A DNA stretch of 64,000 bases, from NCBI RefSeq assembly GCF_016811105.1, contig NZ_JAFBGM010000001.1, positions 2,422,126-2,486,125 on the forward strand, in the 5' to 3' direction. A program made the position numbers and the translations under genes. Source of the stretch: Aurantibacter crassamenti. Its GTDB lineage: Bacteria; Bacteroidota; Bacteroidia; Flavobacteriales; Flavobacteriaceae. Below the pieces are notes generated by a model. That model did no database searches. It saw nothing but the letters and a program-made list of their open reading frames with translations, and had not been told where the DNA came from. This document shows, in pieces, positions 27,602 through 36,802 of this stretch. Numbering within the stretch: the first letter of the stretch is position 1; each line of letters begins with the position of its first letter.

Positions 27602-28960
27602 ATGGATAAGGCAAGGCGAAATTTTATTAAGAAAAGTACACTTGCATCAAGTGGAATTATTTTAGGAACCAATGCTATGACCGCCAAGAGTTATAATAAA
27701 ATAATTGGCGCAAATGACCGTGTTAGAGTGGGTATAGCTGGTTTTTCAAATAGAGCTAAAGGCGCATTACTACCTGCATTTAATGGACATAGTAAGGCAC
27801 AAAACTTCGAGATTGTAGGTGTATCTGATATTTGGAATAGAAGACGTGATGAAGGCGCAGCTTTTATTAAAGAATTGACAGGTGATAAAATTGCCCAGTG
27901 GAAGAATAATGAAGAAATGTATGATAAGAACAAGATTGACGCTGTTCTTATTTCCACAGCAGATTTTCAACATGCCTTACATACAGTTCAAGCTGCTACT
28001 GCAAAAAAAGATGTGTATTGTGAAAAGCCTTTTGCAGAAACTATGGACGATGCCCGAGTAGGTATGAAAGCTGTAAAAGATTCAGGTATAGTTTTTCAAA
28101 TTGGATCACAAAGAAGAAGTGGTGCAAACTATCACACTGCAAATGATTATATAAAATCTGGTAAGTTTGGTGATATCGTTATGGTTGAAATGACCTGGAA
28201 TGTGAATCAACCAGGTAGATGGCGTTTGCCAAAATTGACGAAAGAGATTAAAGAATCTGATGTTGATTGGAAACGCTATCAAATGAACAGACCTGAGGCC
28301 GCTTGGGATCCCAGAAAGTATTTAGAATATCGATTATTTTGGCCGTATTCTTCAGGTATACCAGGACAATGGATGTCACATCAAATAGATACGGTTCACT
28401 GGTTCTCAGGGTATAATCACCCAAGAAGTGTTGCTGCCAACGGTGGTATTTACTTATGGAAAGATGGAAGAAAGAATTTTGATACCATGTCAGCCGTTTT
28501 TGATTATGGTCCTTCTGATGATTTAAGTTCAGGTTTTCAAGTAACCTATTCTTCTCGTTTCACAAATTCTGCTGGTGGTACAAAAGAAATATATTATTCA
28601 AATGCAGGTGAATTAAATTTAGATACCAATAAAGTAAGTGATAATGGTGGGTTAACAGAAAAGTATGCCAAGGCTATGGATATGCAACCAAACCGATTAA
28701 AAGGATTTAATCTTTCTGAAAATGCGCCTAAAGTTGTAACATCTGCAAATACGGGTGCTGATAATATGACCTCACTTCATATGCTGAATTGGATGGAATG
28801 TGTGCGTAGTAGAAAAACAACAAACGGGCCAATTGAAGCGGGTTACAATCATTCTATTGCAAATATAATGACAACGGCCGCATTGAGAACAGGTTTAAAA
28901 GCTACGTTTGATGAAGCAACTCAAAATGTATTAGCAGGTGGTAAAGTGTTTAAATATTAA
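27602..28960 (+). CDS. Gfo/Idh/MocA family oxidoreductase with Tat-type signal
   Basis: A 452-residue NAD(P)-dependent sugar oxidoreductase. The N-terminus MDKARRNFIKKSTLASSGII has a twin-arginine-like RRNFIKKS followed by a hydrophobic stretch, so export in folded, cofactor-bound form through Tat is likely. The dinucleotide fold follows (VRVGIAGFSNRAKGALL, GVSDIWNRR), then the family motif YCEKPFAETMDDAR with the catalytic lysine, and GQWMSHQIDTVHWFSG with the putative catalytic histidine. In the 3-keto pathway this enzyme class oxidises the C3 hydroxyl of a glycoside before DUF1080 cleavage. It sits 15 bp behind the double-DUF1080 gene and 9 bp ahead of the DUF6807 gene. Confidence 0.92.
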   Translation: MDKARRNFIKKSTLASSGIILGTNAMTAKSYNKIIGANDRVRVGIAGFSNRAKGALLPAFNGHSKAQNFEIVGVSDIWNRRRDEGAAFIKELTGDKIAQWKNNEEMYDKNKIDAVLISTADFQHALHTVQAATAKKDVYCEKPFAETMDDARVGMKAVKDSGIVFQIGSQRRSGANYHTANDYIKSGKFGDIVMVEMTWNVNQPGRWRLPKLTKEIKESDVDWKRYQMNRPEAAWDPRKYLEYRLFWPYSSGIPGQWMSHQIDTVHWFSGYNHPRSVAANGGIYLWKDGRKNFDTMSAVFDYGPSDDLSSGFQVTYSSRFTNSAGGTKEIYYSNAGELNLDTNKVSDNGGLTEKYAKAMDMQPNRLKGFNLSENAPKVVTSANTGADNMTSLHMLNWMECVRSRKTTNGPIEAGYNHSIANIMTTAALRTGLKATFDEATQNVLAGGKVFKY

Positions 28961-28969
28961 ATTATAACT

Positions 28970-30055
28970 ATGTTGAAATTTTCAAAGAGTATCCTATTAA
29001 ACTGTACAGTTGTTTTATTGGTATTAGTTTCTTGTAAAGAGAAAAAAAACAGTACCTCAGAAGAAACTGAAGCAAAAGAAGTTATGCAAGAATCATCAAA
29101 GGTGAGTTTTAGTACAGACGAGGCCAATAAAAAAGTGGATGTAAAAATCGACGGAGAATTATTTACAAGCTACGTTTATGATGGGCAGACACCAAAACCT
29201 ATTTTGTATCCTGTTATTACAAAAAGTGGTAAAACAATTACGAGAGGTTTTCCTTATGCGCCCAGACCAAATGAACGAGTTGATCACCCACATCATGCTG
29301 GTTTGTGGTTTAATTATGGTGATGTAAATGGTTTAGATTTTTGGAATAATTCGTATGCAATCCCTGATGAAGACAAGCATAAATATGGTAGCATTATTCA
29401 TCAAGAAATAATAGGAAGTGATGATGCAACTGGGAGTTTGAAAATTAGAGCTGTATGGCGTTCACCAAAGGATGTTGATCTATTAGAAGAGATTACGGAA
29501 TTCCATTTTTCTGAAGATGGAGATACAAGAATCATAGATCGTTCTTCTACTTTGAAAGCACTTGAAGATGTGTCTTTTAAAGATAATAAAGAAGGTATGA
29601 TTGCGATTCGAGTGGCGCGTGAACTTGAATTACCAACAGATAAACCTGCGGCATATACAGATGCTGAAGGAAATGTCACAGAAGTAAAAGCACTAAATAA
29701 TGAAGGTGTAAATGGTAATTACTTTGCTAGTGAAGGTCAAACCGGAAATGATGTTTGGGGTACTCGTAACAAATGGGTAAAACTTGAAAGTAACATTGAT
29801 GGTGACCCTGTGTCAATTACAATTTTAGATAATAAAAAGAACGTTGGTTACCCTACATATTGGCATGCACGTGATTACGGTCTTTTTGCTGCAAATACTT
29901 TAGGTCAAGAAGTTTTTTCTGAAGGAAAAGAGGTTTTGAATTTTAAATTAGCTAAAGGTGAATCAACTACTTTTTCGTATCGCATAATAGTGCATAATGG
30001 TTCTGAACTTTCTAGTGAGCGAATCAATGAATCATTTGATGATTTTAATAACTAA
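28970..30055 (+). CDS. DUF6807 (PmoA-like) lipoprotein
   Basis: A 361-residue predicted lipoprotein with lipobox VLVSC at about residues 18-22, followed by a Ser/Glu-rich linker. The main domain (about residues 45-350) carries the hallmark YDGQTPKPILYPVITKSGK and VDHPHHAGLWFNYGDVNG, with two adjacent histidines. This family was named PmoA-like after an unrelated annotation and is common in sugar-degradation loci next to Gfo/Idh/MocA and DUF1080 genes. No reaction is firmly established to my knowledge. The conserved HPHH motif suggests a metal- or sugar-binding active site. It is the third gene of the operon, 12 bp before the last. Confidence 0.85.
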   Translation: MLKFSKSILLNCTVVLLVLVSCKEKKNSTSEETEAKEVMQESSKVSFSTDEANKKVDVKIDGELFTSYVYDGQTPKPILYPVITKSGKTITRGFPYAPRPNERVDHPHHAGLWFNYGDVNGLDFWNNSYAIPDEDKHKYGSIIHQEIIGSDDATGSLKIRAVWRSPKDVDLLEEITEFHFSEDGDTRIIDRSSTLKALEDVSFKDNKEGMIAIRVARELELPTDKPAAYTDAEGNVTEVKALNNEGVNGNYFASEGQTGNDVWGTRNKWVKLESNIDGDPVSITILDNKKNVGYPTYWHARDYGLFAANTLGQEVFSEGKEVLNFKLAKGESTTFSYRIIVHNGSELSSERINESFDDFNN

Positions 30056-30067
30056 AATAATAAGAAC

Positions 30068-30682
30068 ATGAATATGAAACCTATTTTTTTGGTTGTCTTA
30101 GCCTTGATTTTGACAACGAATTGTTTTGGACAAAATACAGATTCTAAGAAAGAAATTCTTTTTGATGGTACTGATCTAAGTCAGTGGGTAGTGCCAGATA
30201 ATAATGTGTTTTGGTTGATAGAAGATTCAAACCTTTGGGCTAAAAGTGACCCAGAAAAAACGGGGTCAATATTATGGACTAAGAATTCATATAAAAATTT
30301 TAGTGTTCAACTAGATTTTAAATTTGGAGAGGGTACAGTTGATTCAGGTATTTTTATGCGAGGTGATGATGAAAAGAATGCACAAATTCAAATAGGAGAA
30401 TCAGGATCTTTAAAAAGAGACATGACAGGTTCACCATATGTTCCTAAATTAAGTTACCCGGTAGAAGCAGAGGGGATAAAGGAATTATTGAAAATGGATG
30501 ATTGGAATACGATGAAAGCAACAGCTGAAGGTAACACCTACACTGCGTGGCTTAACGGAGTTAAGGTGATGACTTATACCCTAAAAGATGCTAATCTTGA
30601 AGGCCCAATCGGTATACAGTTGCATCCGAATAGAGATATGAGTATTCAGTTTAAAAATATCTCCGTTGAAACATTAGATTAA
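30068..30682 (+). CDS. Single-domain DUF1080 exported protein
   Basis: A 204-residue protein with signal peptide NMKPIFLVVLALILTTNCFG, then one DUF1080 domain. The domain shows KEILFDGTDLSQWVVPDN, the internal strand SVQLDFKFGEGTVDSGIFMR, and the end segment DWNTMKATAEGNTYTAWLNG followed by GIQLHPNRDMSIQFKNI. It is a shorter relative of the first gene of the operon, so the locus encodes three DUF1080 domains in two proteins. The single-domain form may differ in substrate or may cleave a second bond. A strong hairpin follows the stop codon, closing the operon. Confidence 0.88.
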   Translation: MNMKPIFLVVLALILTTNCFGQNTDSKKEILFDGTDLSQWVVPDNNVFWLIEDSNLWAKSDPEKTGSILWTKNSYKNFSVQLDFKFGEGTVDSGIFMRGDDEKNAQIQIGESGSLKRDMTGSPYVPKLSYPVEAEGIKELLKMDDWNTMKATAEGNTYTAWLNGVKVMTYTLKDANLEGPIGIQLHPNRDMSIQFKNISVETLD

Positions 30683-30695
30683 TAAGAGTAAGATA

Positions 30696-30724
30696 TTAGT
30701 TCACCTGACTTTCAGGTGAACTAA
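30696..30724 (+). terminator. Hairpin between DUF1080 operon and lacI-type gene
   Basis: TTAGTTCACCTGA and TCAGGTGAACTAA form a perfect 13-bp stem with a CTT loop, followed by a weak TCTTTC tract. It is most likely a terminator; a regulatory dyad for the downstream lacI-type gene is the alternative. Confidence 0.65.
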
Positions 30725-30761
30725 TCTTTCGGTTTGAATTTTAACTTTATAAGATTCTGTT

Positions 30762-31796
30762 ATGAGTATCAAAAGAATAGCCAAGTTGGCAAATGTGTCT
30801 ATTGGCACCGTTGATCGTGTATTACATAATAGAACAGGTGTATCAAAAGAAACAGAAAGAAGAGTACTTGAGATTATCAAAGAAACTGGCTATGTTAGAA
30901 ATACTACGGCCAGCCGGTTAAAACTTGCCTCATTAAAAAAAATAAAAATTGCAGTACTATTTCCTGAGGCTAAGCATAATTGGAACTATTGGAAGCTACC
31001 AAAAAAGGGAATTACAAAAGCTGTAAATGAGTTAAATGAGCTTGGTGTAGTTGTTGACGAATTTTTATTTTTTGACTCAACATCTTTTAGAAACCAGGCT
31101 GATAAAATTGTGCTCGATGATTATGATGCATTAGTGACAGTTGCATTTTTTAAAGAGGAGAGCAATGTTTTACTTCAAAAAGCAAATGCTAAGAAAGTTC
31201 CATTAGTATTTATTGATACTGAAATGGATTTAGATAGTCCTGCAAATTTCATTCGACAAGATTCGATTAAAGCGGGAATGGTGGCAGGTAGACTGCTACA
31301 TGGATTGGTTGGTGAAACTGGACAATACTTTGTTGTTAATATGCTAAATGATCGCGGTATTCATGCGAATAATAAACAAAGAGAATCTGGTTTTAGAGCA
31401 TATTTTGATAAAAAGGGGATACAAGTACCGATAAAAACTATTAATTATTCTATGGTTAATGAGTTTGAAGTCACTGAAGAAATGAAAATTTGGTTTGATT
31501 CTGAAGGTCCTAAAGGAATTTTTGTTACGAATTCTAAATCGCATTTACTACCTGAGATTTTTGAAACCTATAATGTAACTAATACCTCAATTGTTGGTTT
31601 CGATGTAAACAAATCCAATTTAAAGTATTTAAAAAAAGACAAGATAAATTTTTTAATACATCAACAACCAAGAAATCAGGGTTACGCCGCTATAAAAGGC
31701 TTGTTTGATTTTTTAACAAAAGGAGATGCTGCTGCCTTAAATTTAGATATTCCAGTAGAAATAGTAGTCAAAGAGAACGTACCTTCTTCTAAATAG
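30762..31796 (+). CDS. LacI-family transcriptional regulator
   Basis: A 344-residue DNA-binding repressor. The N-terminal helix-turn-helix (residues 1-55) reads MSIKRIAKLANVSIGTVDRV then LHNRTGVSKETERRVLEII, with the hinge helix near TASRLKLASLKK. The rest is a periplasmic-binding-protein-like sugar sensor (residues 60-340): IKIAVLFPEAKHNWNYWKLP, YDALVTVAFFKEE, VPLVFIDTEMD, and IVGFDVNKSN near the end. The DNA-binding specificity of such proteins usually involves a central CG dyad, which fits the CGTTAACG elements at 26.12 kb and 37.09 kb. Its position between the two predicted target operons supports local control. The effector sugar is unknown. Confidence 0.93.
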   Translation: MSIKRIAKLANVSIGTVDRVLHNRTGVSKETERRVLEIIKETGYVRNTTASRLKLASLKKIKIAVLFPEAKHNWNYWKLPKKGITKAVNELNELGVVVDEFLFFDSTSFRNQADKIVLDDYDALVTVAFFKEESNVLLQKANAKKVPLVFIDTEMDLDSPANFIRQDSIKAGMVAGRLLHGLVGETGQYFVVNMLNDRGIHANNKQRESGFRAYFDKKGIQVPIKTINYSMVNEFEVTEEMKIWFDSEGPKGIFVTNSKSHLLPEIFETYNVTNTSIVGFDVNKSNLKYLKKDKINFLIHQQPRNQGYAAIKGLFDFLTKGDAAALNLDIPVEIVVKENVPSSK

Positions 31797-31968
31797 GCCT
31801 AAGAAATAGCTTTATTTTTCTACAATCCGCTATTACAAAGACAAATAGTCCCTATTTTTTTACCCTAACTTAATTGTATTTATATAAAAGACAAATATTC
31901 ATTATTTGTTAATTGGTTTCTTTTGCTTCTAAAATTTATTTCTATTCTTAAAACTACTATAATTAAAA

Positions 31969-31996
31969 ACCCTCTCATTTAAAAAAATGAGAGGGT
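31969..31996 (-). terminator. Intrinsic terminator of susC-susD
   Basis: ACCCTCTCATTT and AAATGAGAGGGT form a perfect 12-bp stem. On the minus strand it is followed by a T-rich tract. It begins 30 bp after the susD stop codon. Confidence 0.85.
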
Positions 31997-32025
31997 CAAA
32001 AAAACTAACTCAAACAAATACTTTA

Positions 32026-33663
32026 TTATTGAGGGTAACCTGGGTTTTGCTGATAGCCACCTACAGTTCTATCAATTTGGTTTTGTCCAATTGGACGAAC
32101 ATTATGATATTCTTGTATGTTTCCTGCAGCTTGTATGTTGTGTAATTTAACTCGCTCTACTAATTTTCCAGTTCTTGTAAGATCCCACCATCGTGCATGT
32201 TCACCGTACATTTCTCTAGCGCGTTCATCTAGTAAAAAGTCTAATGTAACATCGGCTCCCGTAATCTGCATAGCAGCTTCTTGACCTGGAACAGCAGCTC
32301 TTGCGCGCACCACATTTATATCATCCGCAGCACCACCTGGATTACTCTGCTTAAGTTTTGCCTCTGCTCTTAACAAATAAGCATCTGCCAATCTCATAAG
32401 AACAACATCTCTTTGCCCTTGTGTTTTTTGACGATCAGGTCTAGTATCATCAATCCACTTGTTCATAGAAGGAAATACACGCTCTGAATAGTCTTCATCA
32501 GCAGTATATACCACGTATGGCGCTGCATCTTTTCGCGCTTGCGGCCATTCGATATCCTTTCCTGGTCCAGGAATATATAACGCCGTATCGCCTACAGCTA
32601 GATTTCCTCTTTCATCACTGACTTCTTTATTTGCATAGAATACGTGCTTAAAGCCTTTATCATATCGGGTATCGATAGTTCTGTCTATAAGTCCTAAAAA
32701 GAATGGTGTTGGTCGAAATCGTTTCCAAGGTCTACCATTTGCAATATCTCTAGACATACCTCTACGAACATCATATTCCATCAAGAAATATAAATGTCCT
32801 CTATGACCTTCATCATCTGTACCATCATCAACTGCTGCTTTTGAAATTGTCAAATTCCAAATGATTTCTGAGTTTTCTTGATTGTTGATGTCCCATAAGT
32901 CACCGTAATCAGGTAATAACTCAAATCCGTAATTATTAATTACATTTCCAAATAATGTTTCAGCTCTTGAAGCATCATCTGCACCTGCATATGATGTATA
33001 ACTGCGTCTTAGTAACACTTTTCCTAATAGCATTTCGGCAGCTGCTTTTGTAGCCCTACCATATTCTTCCGCTACATTTGGAAGGTTGGCAATTGCAAAT
33101 TCTAAATCCGGTATAATTGCTTGAGAATAAACCTCTGCTGCTGCTGTTTTATTAGCTTCCGTCTCAACTCCAACGGTTTCTTCTAATGTTAAATGCACGT
33201 CACCATAAGTTCTAACCAAATCAAAATAATAAAATGCGCGCAACCAACGTACTTCAGCAATGCGAAGTGTTTTTAATGCTTCATCCATTTCTACATCTGG
33301 AGCTCTATTGATAACTCCATTTGCTTGGTTAATACCTCTATACCAATCTCTCCAGCACTCATTCACGTAACTATGTGATGCATTAAAGGAACCATCATAT
33401 AAATTTACTCTTTTATGGCTTCCATCTGCTCCGTTGGTGAAAATATCGGTACCAAAAGTTGTCATGGTGAATCCTCTTTCGGGACCATAGAAACCTTTTA
33501 ACCATGCGTAAGTTGCATCAACGGCATCATCTAACCCTTCTGAGGTCGAATAATGGTTTCCTGCCGCTACATCAGAAATAAGTTCTTCTTCTAAAAACTT
33601 CTCACACGACTGCGTTATAAATAGCAGTGCTAACAGCAAGAATGTATATTTTTTTATATTCAT
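32026..33663 (-). CDS. susD: SusD/RagB-family outer-membrane nutrient-binding lipoprotein
   Basis: A 545-residue surface lipoprotein that forms the lid over its SusC partner and captures the substrate. The signal ends FITQSC, giving the lipidated Cys near residue 20, followed by the typical EKFLEEELISDVAAGNHY. The helical TPR-like core includes LRIAEVRWLRAFYYFDLVRT. The C-terminal SusD/RagB region includes DVVLMRLADAYLLRAEAKLK and FLLDERAREMYGEHARWWDL, both family hallmarks. It lies 34 bp downstream of susC on the same strand. No endo-acting enzyme or surface glycan-binding gene follows, so the ligand is probably short or monomeric. Confidence 0.95.
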   Translation of the reverse strand: MNIKKYTFLLLALLFITQSCEKFLEEELISDVAAGNHYSTSEGLDDAVDATYAWLKGFYGPERGFTMTTFGTDIFTNGADGSHKRVNLYDGSFNASHSYVNECWRDWYRGINQANGVINRAPDVEMDEALKTLRIAEVRWLRAFYYFDLVRTYGDVHLTLEETVGVETEANKTAAAEVYSQAIIPDLEFAIANLPNVAEEYGRATKAAAEMLLGKVLLRRSYTSYAGADDASRAETLFGNVINNYGFELLPDYGDLWDINNQENSEIIWNLTISKAAVDDGTDDEGHRGHLYFLMEYDVRRGMSRDIANGRPWKRFRPTPFFLGLIDRTIDTRYDKGFKHVFYANKEVSDERGNLAVGDTALYIPGPGKDIEWPQARKDAAPYVVYTADEDYSERVFPSMNKWIDDTRPDRQKTQGQRDVVLMRLADAYLLRAEAKLKQSNPGGAADDINVVRARAAVPGQEAAMQITGADVTLDFLLDERAREMYGEHARWWDLTRTGKLVERVKLHNIQAAGNIQEYHNVRPIGQNQIDRTVGGYQQNPGYPQ

Positions 33664-33697
33664 AATATTTAATTTATCTTGTTTAACAATACAATTT

Positions 33698-36600
33698 TTA
33701 AAAAGTCACGTTCAGCCCTACGGAGAACATTTTGTTACTTGGAACGGTACTACTAGAAACACCATTACCACCATCATCATCATCTTCAGAAACTTCTGGA
33801 TCGAAGGTTTCATAATCAGATAAAAACCATAGGTTTTGACCAGCAACATACAATCTTAAATTAGAAATATTCAATTTCTCTGTTAACTTACTCGGAAAAT
33901 TATAACCTAATTGTAAGTTTCTAAGTTTTACATAGCTACCATCAAAATACGATAAAGTAGATGCGTTTCTTGGACTTTCTTGATTCTCATTTGGTCTTGG
34001 ATTGGCATTTGTTGGATTATCAGGTGTCCAAAAATCTACATCTAGGTTATTATATCGTCCAAATAAACCATTATTACTATCATGAAAACGCGACCTGATC
34101 ATTTGACCTTGACGGAAATAGAAGAAGAAACTTAAATCCCATCCTTTATAATTGAAAGTATTAGTAATACCCCCGTAGTAATCAGGAATATCTGATCCTA
34201 AAATAACTCTGTCTTCATCAGTAATTACACCACCACCATCTTGATCTTTTAATTTTATTTCACCTGGCACCTTATCTTCAGCACTAGCTGCTAAAGCTGC
34301 TTCACTAGTCTGATAGATTCCAATTTTCTCATAATCATAGAAAACGTTTAATGGTTGACCAATAAACCATCGGTTACCAATATCATCGGCAGGGTTGCCA
34401 TTTTCATCCAACTTATTTAGTGCCACAATTTCCTCTTTATAGCTTGCAATGTTAAAACCAACATTCCAATTAAAGTTATCAGTGCTTACAATGTCACCGT
34501 TGATGCCAAATTCAACACCTTTAGTTGCAGTGTTACCCACATTTAATAAAGCACTTTCATAGCCTGATGTTGATGGTATACCTGCACTTAAAAGAAGGTC
34601 ACTAGTTTTAGTTGAGAAATAGTCAAAGGAACCGGATACCCTGTTATTTAAGAAACCGTAATCAAAACCAACATCAATTGTTTTTGAAACTTCCCATTTC
34701 AAAGCATCATTTGGTATATCTTGCAAGTAAAATCCTAAAGCAGGACTTTCACCAAATGCATAATCTGAACCACCAAGTGCACCTTGAGTTTTGTAAGGGT
34801 CTATAGCTTGGTTACCAACTTCACCATAAGAAACTCTTAGTTTTAAGTCAGATATGAAATTTGAATCAACCAAGAAGTCTTCTTTAGAAATTCTCCAACC
34901 AGCTGAAACTCCTGGAAAATAATCCCATTGAGATCCTTTTGCCAATCTTGAAGATCCATCAGCTCTTAATGAAGCTTGAAATAAATACTTACCATCAAAA
35001 TCATAATTCAATCTACCCATGAATGATGCAAGGGTTGATTCTTCTAATCTAGAAGTAATTGGACCTTTTACTGAAGCAGTACCTAAGTTGTAAAATTGTT
35101 GCGATTCATACGGAAGATTAGAAACTTCTGACTTCGAACGTTCTTCTCTTGAACTTTGAATACTTTGAAGTAAGGTCATTCCAAAATTATGTTTGTCATT
35201 TATGGAAGTGTTATAATTCAAAATATTCTCTAAAGTATATCCAAAGTTTTGAATATTTTCTATTTCTGCATCACCTGGTCCACCACGATTGTCATTTGTT
35301 TTACTACCTCTGAACTCACCTCTTCTATAGTAGCGAATGTCAGGTCCAAAATTGGTTGTCCATTTTAAACCTTTCGCAATATTTATATTTAAGTAAACAG
35401 GGGCGAATATACGGGTCACTTTTCGTTCATCAGCAAAAGCACCATCTACTAATTCGCTTAAAGGGTTGGTTCGAATACCATCATTAGTAGGTAACAATTT
35501 AAGATTACCTTCAGCATCATGTGTCGTTCCTAATGGGTTGTTTGACAAAGATTCGCCCATTACTGCATTTGATCCATAATTTTGAATAGAATGTGAAATA
35601 GTAAAAGACATTCCTATTTTAAATACATCACTAATTTTATGATCCAAGTTTAATCTTCCGGTAAAACGTTCAAAGTCCATATTGCTAATGATACCTTGTT
35701 CATTAAAATAACCAACAGAACTATTGAAATTAGTTTTCTCAGATCCCCCGCTAACACTTACTTGGTGGTTGGTTTGCCAACCATTATTCAATACTAAATC
35801 TAAATAATCAGTACTACGACCTAATGCTAAAGATTCTAATTCAATTGGGTCTTCAAAAACTTGATCATCTGCAGGAATTGTGCCACTCCACGCAGGATCG
35901 CCTTCGTTTGCACCTCTTCTTCTAGATTCACGTTTTAATGCAGCAAATTCTTCACCATTCATCATATCTACTAATCGAGTTGCCGAAGTAACACCATAGT
36001 GCGAACTATAAGTGACTTTGGTGTCGCCTACACGACCTCTTTTGGTTGTAATTAAAATTACACCATTCGAACCTCTTGAACCATAGATGGCTGTGGCAGC
36101 AGCATCTTTTAGTACGTTCATTGATTCAATATCTTGCGGGTTGATATCAGCAACTGCTGACGTACCACTTATTTGTGGAATTCCGTCAATTACGTAAAGA
36201 GGATCATTTGATGCTGAAATCGAACGACGACCACGAATACGAACTGTAGAGTTTTCACCAGGTCTTCCACCATTAGCCTGAATATCAACACCAGCTACTT
36301 GCCCTTTAATTGCATCAATACTACTTGAAGTAGCAATTTTTTCAATGGCATCGGCACCAATTGTTGCGATAGAGCCTGTTACAGACCCTTTCTTCTGAGT
36401 ACCATAACCTACAACTACTACCTCGTCTAGTTGGCTTGCATCAACCTCTAAACCAACATTAACAATTGATTTTCCATTGACAGCAACTTGAGCAGTTTGA
36501 TAACCAACATAACTAACGAGTAAAACCGCATCAGAGCTAGCACTAATCGAATAATTTCCATCAAAATCAGTTACAGCTCCAGTAGTTGTACCTCTAACTA

Positions 36601-36802
36601 CAACACTGGCACCTGGTAGTGGAGAATTGTTTTCATCGGTAACAGTACCTGTTATTGTTGTCTGTAATTCTTCGATAGAAGTAATGTATTCATTTATTCC
36701 AATATCGGCATGGACAGAAGTCATGCCTACTGCACAACATACGAACAGTAGTAAAAAACTTCTTGCCTTAGGCAATTGTCTTTTTAGAAATAATTTTTTC
36801 AT
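33698..36802 (-). CDS. susC: SusC/RagA-family TonB-dependent outer-membrane transporter
   Basis: A 1,034-residue 22-strand beta-barrel importer energised by TonB. A signal peptide ends around residue 33. A carboxypeptidase-like regulatory domain (about 48-125) reads TITGTVTDENNSPLPGASVV and LVSYVGYQTAQV. Next come the SusC signature DEVVVVGYGTQKKGSVTGSI and the plug domain to about residue 250 (DPLYVIDGIPQ, DAAATAIYGSRGSNGVILIT). The barrel runs to the terminal aromatic strand SVGLNVTF. No STN domain precedes the regulatory domain, so no anti-sigma signalling is expected. It is the first gene of the susCD pair, behind a 773-bp leader region holding two LacI-type operator-like repeats. Confidence 0.96.
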   Translation of the reverse strand: MKKLFLKRQLPKARSFLLLFVCCAVGMTSVHADIGINEYITSIEELQTTITGTVTDENNSPLPGASVVVRGTTTGAVTDFDGNYSISASSDAVLLVSYVGYQTAQVAVNGKSIVNVGLEVDASQLDEVVVVGYGTQKKGSVTGSIATIGADAIEKIATSSSIDAIKGQVAGVDIQANGGRPGENSTVRIRGRRSISASNDPLYVIDGIPQISGTSAVADINPQDIESMNVLKDAAATAIYGSRGSNGVILITTKRGRVGDTKVTYSSHYGVTSATRLVDMMNGEEFAALKRESRRRGANEGDPAWSGTIPADDQVFEDPIELESLALGRSTDYLDLVLNNGWQTNHQVSVSGGSEKTNFNSSVGYFNEQGIISNMDFERFTGRLNLDHKISDVFKIGMSFTISHSIQNYGSNAVMGESLSNNPLGTTHDAEGNLKLLPTNDGIRTNPLSELVDGAFADERKVTRIFAPVYLNINIAKGLKWTTNFGPDIRYYRRGEFRGSKTNDNRGGPGDAEIENIQNFGYTLENILNYNTSINDKHNFGMTLLQSIQSSREERSKSEVSNLPYESQQFYNLGTASVKGPITSRLEESTLASFMGRLNYDFDGKYLFQASLRADGSSRLAKGSQWDYFPGVSAGWRISKEDFLVDSNFISDLKLRVSYGEVGNQAIDPYKTQGALGGSDYAFGESPALGFYLQDIPNDALKWEVSKTIDVGFDYGFLNNRVSGSFDYFSTKTSDLLLSAGIPSTSGYESALLNVGNTATKGVEFGINGDIVSTDNFNWNVGFNIASYKEEIVALNKLDENGNPADDIGNRWFIGQPLNVFYDYEKIGIYQTSEAALAASAEDKVPGEIKLKDQDGGGVITDEDRVILGSDIPDYYGGITNTFNYKGWDLSFFFYFRQGQMIRSRFHDSNNGLFGRYNNLDVDFWTPDNPTNANPRPNENQESPRNASTLSYFDGSYVKLRNLQLGYNFPSKLTEKLNISNLRLYVAGQNLWFLSDYETFDPEVSEDDDDGGNGVSSSTVPSNKMFSVGLNVTF

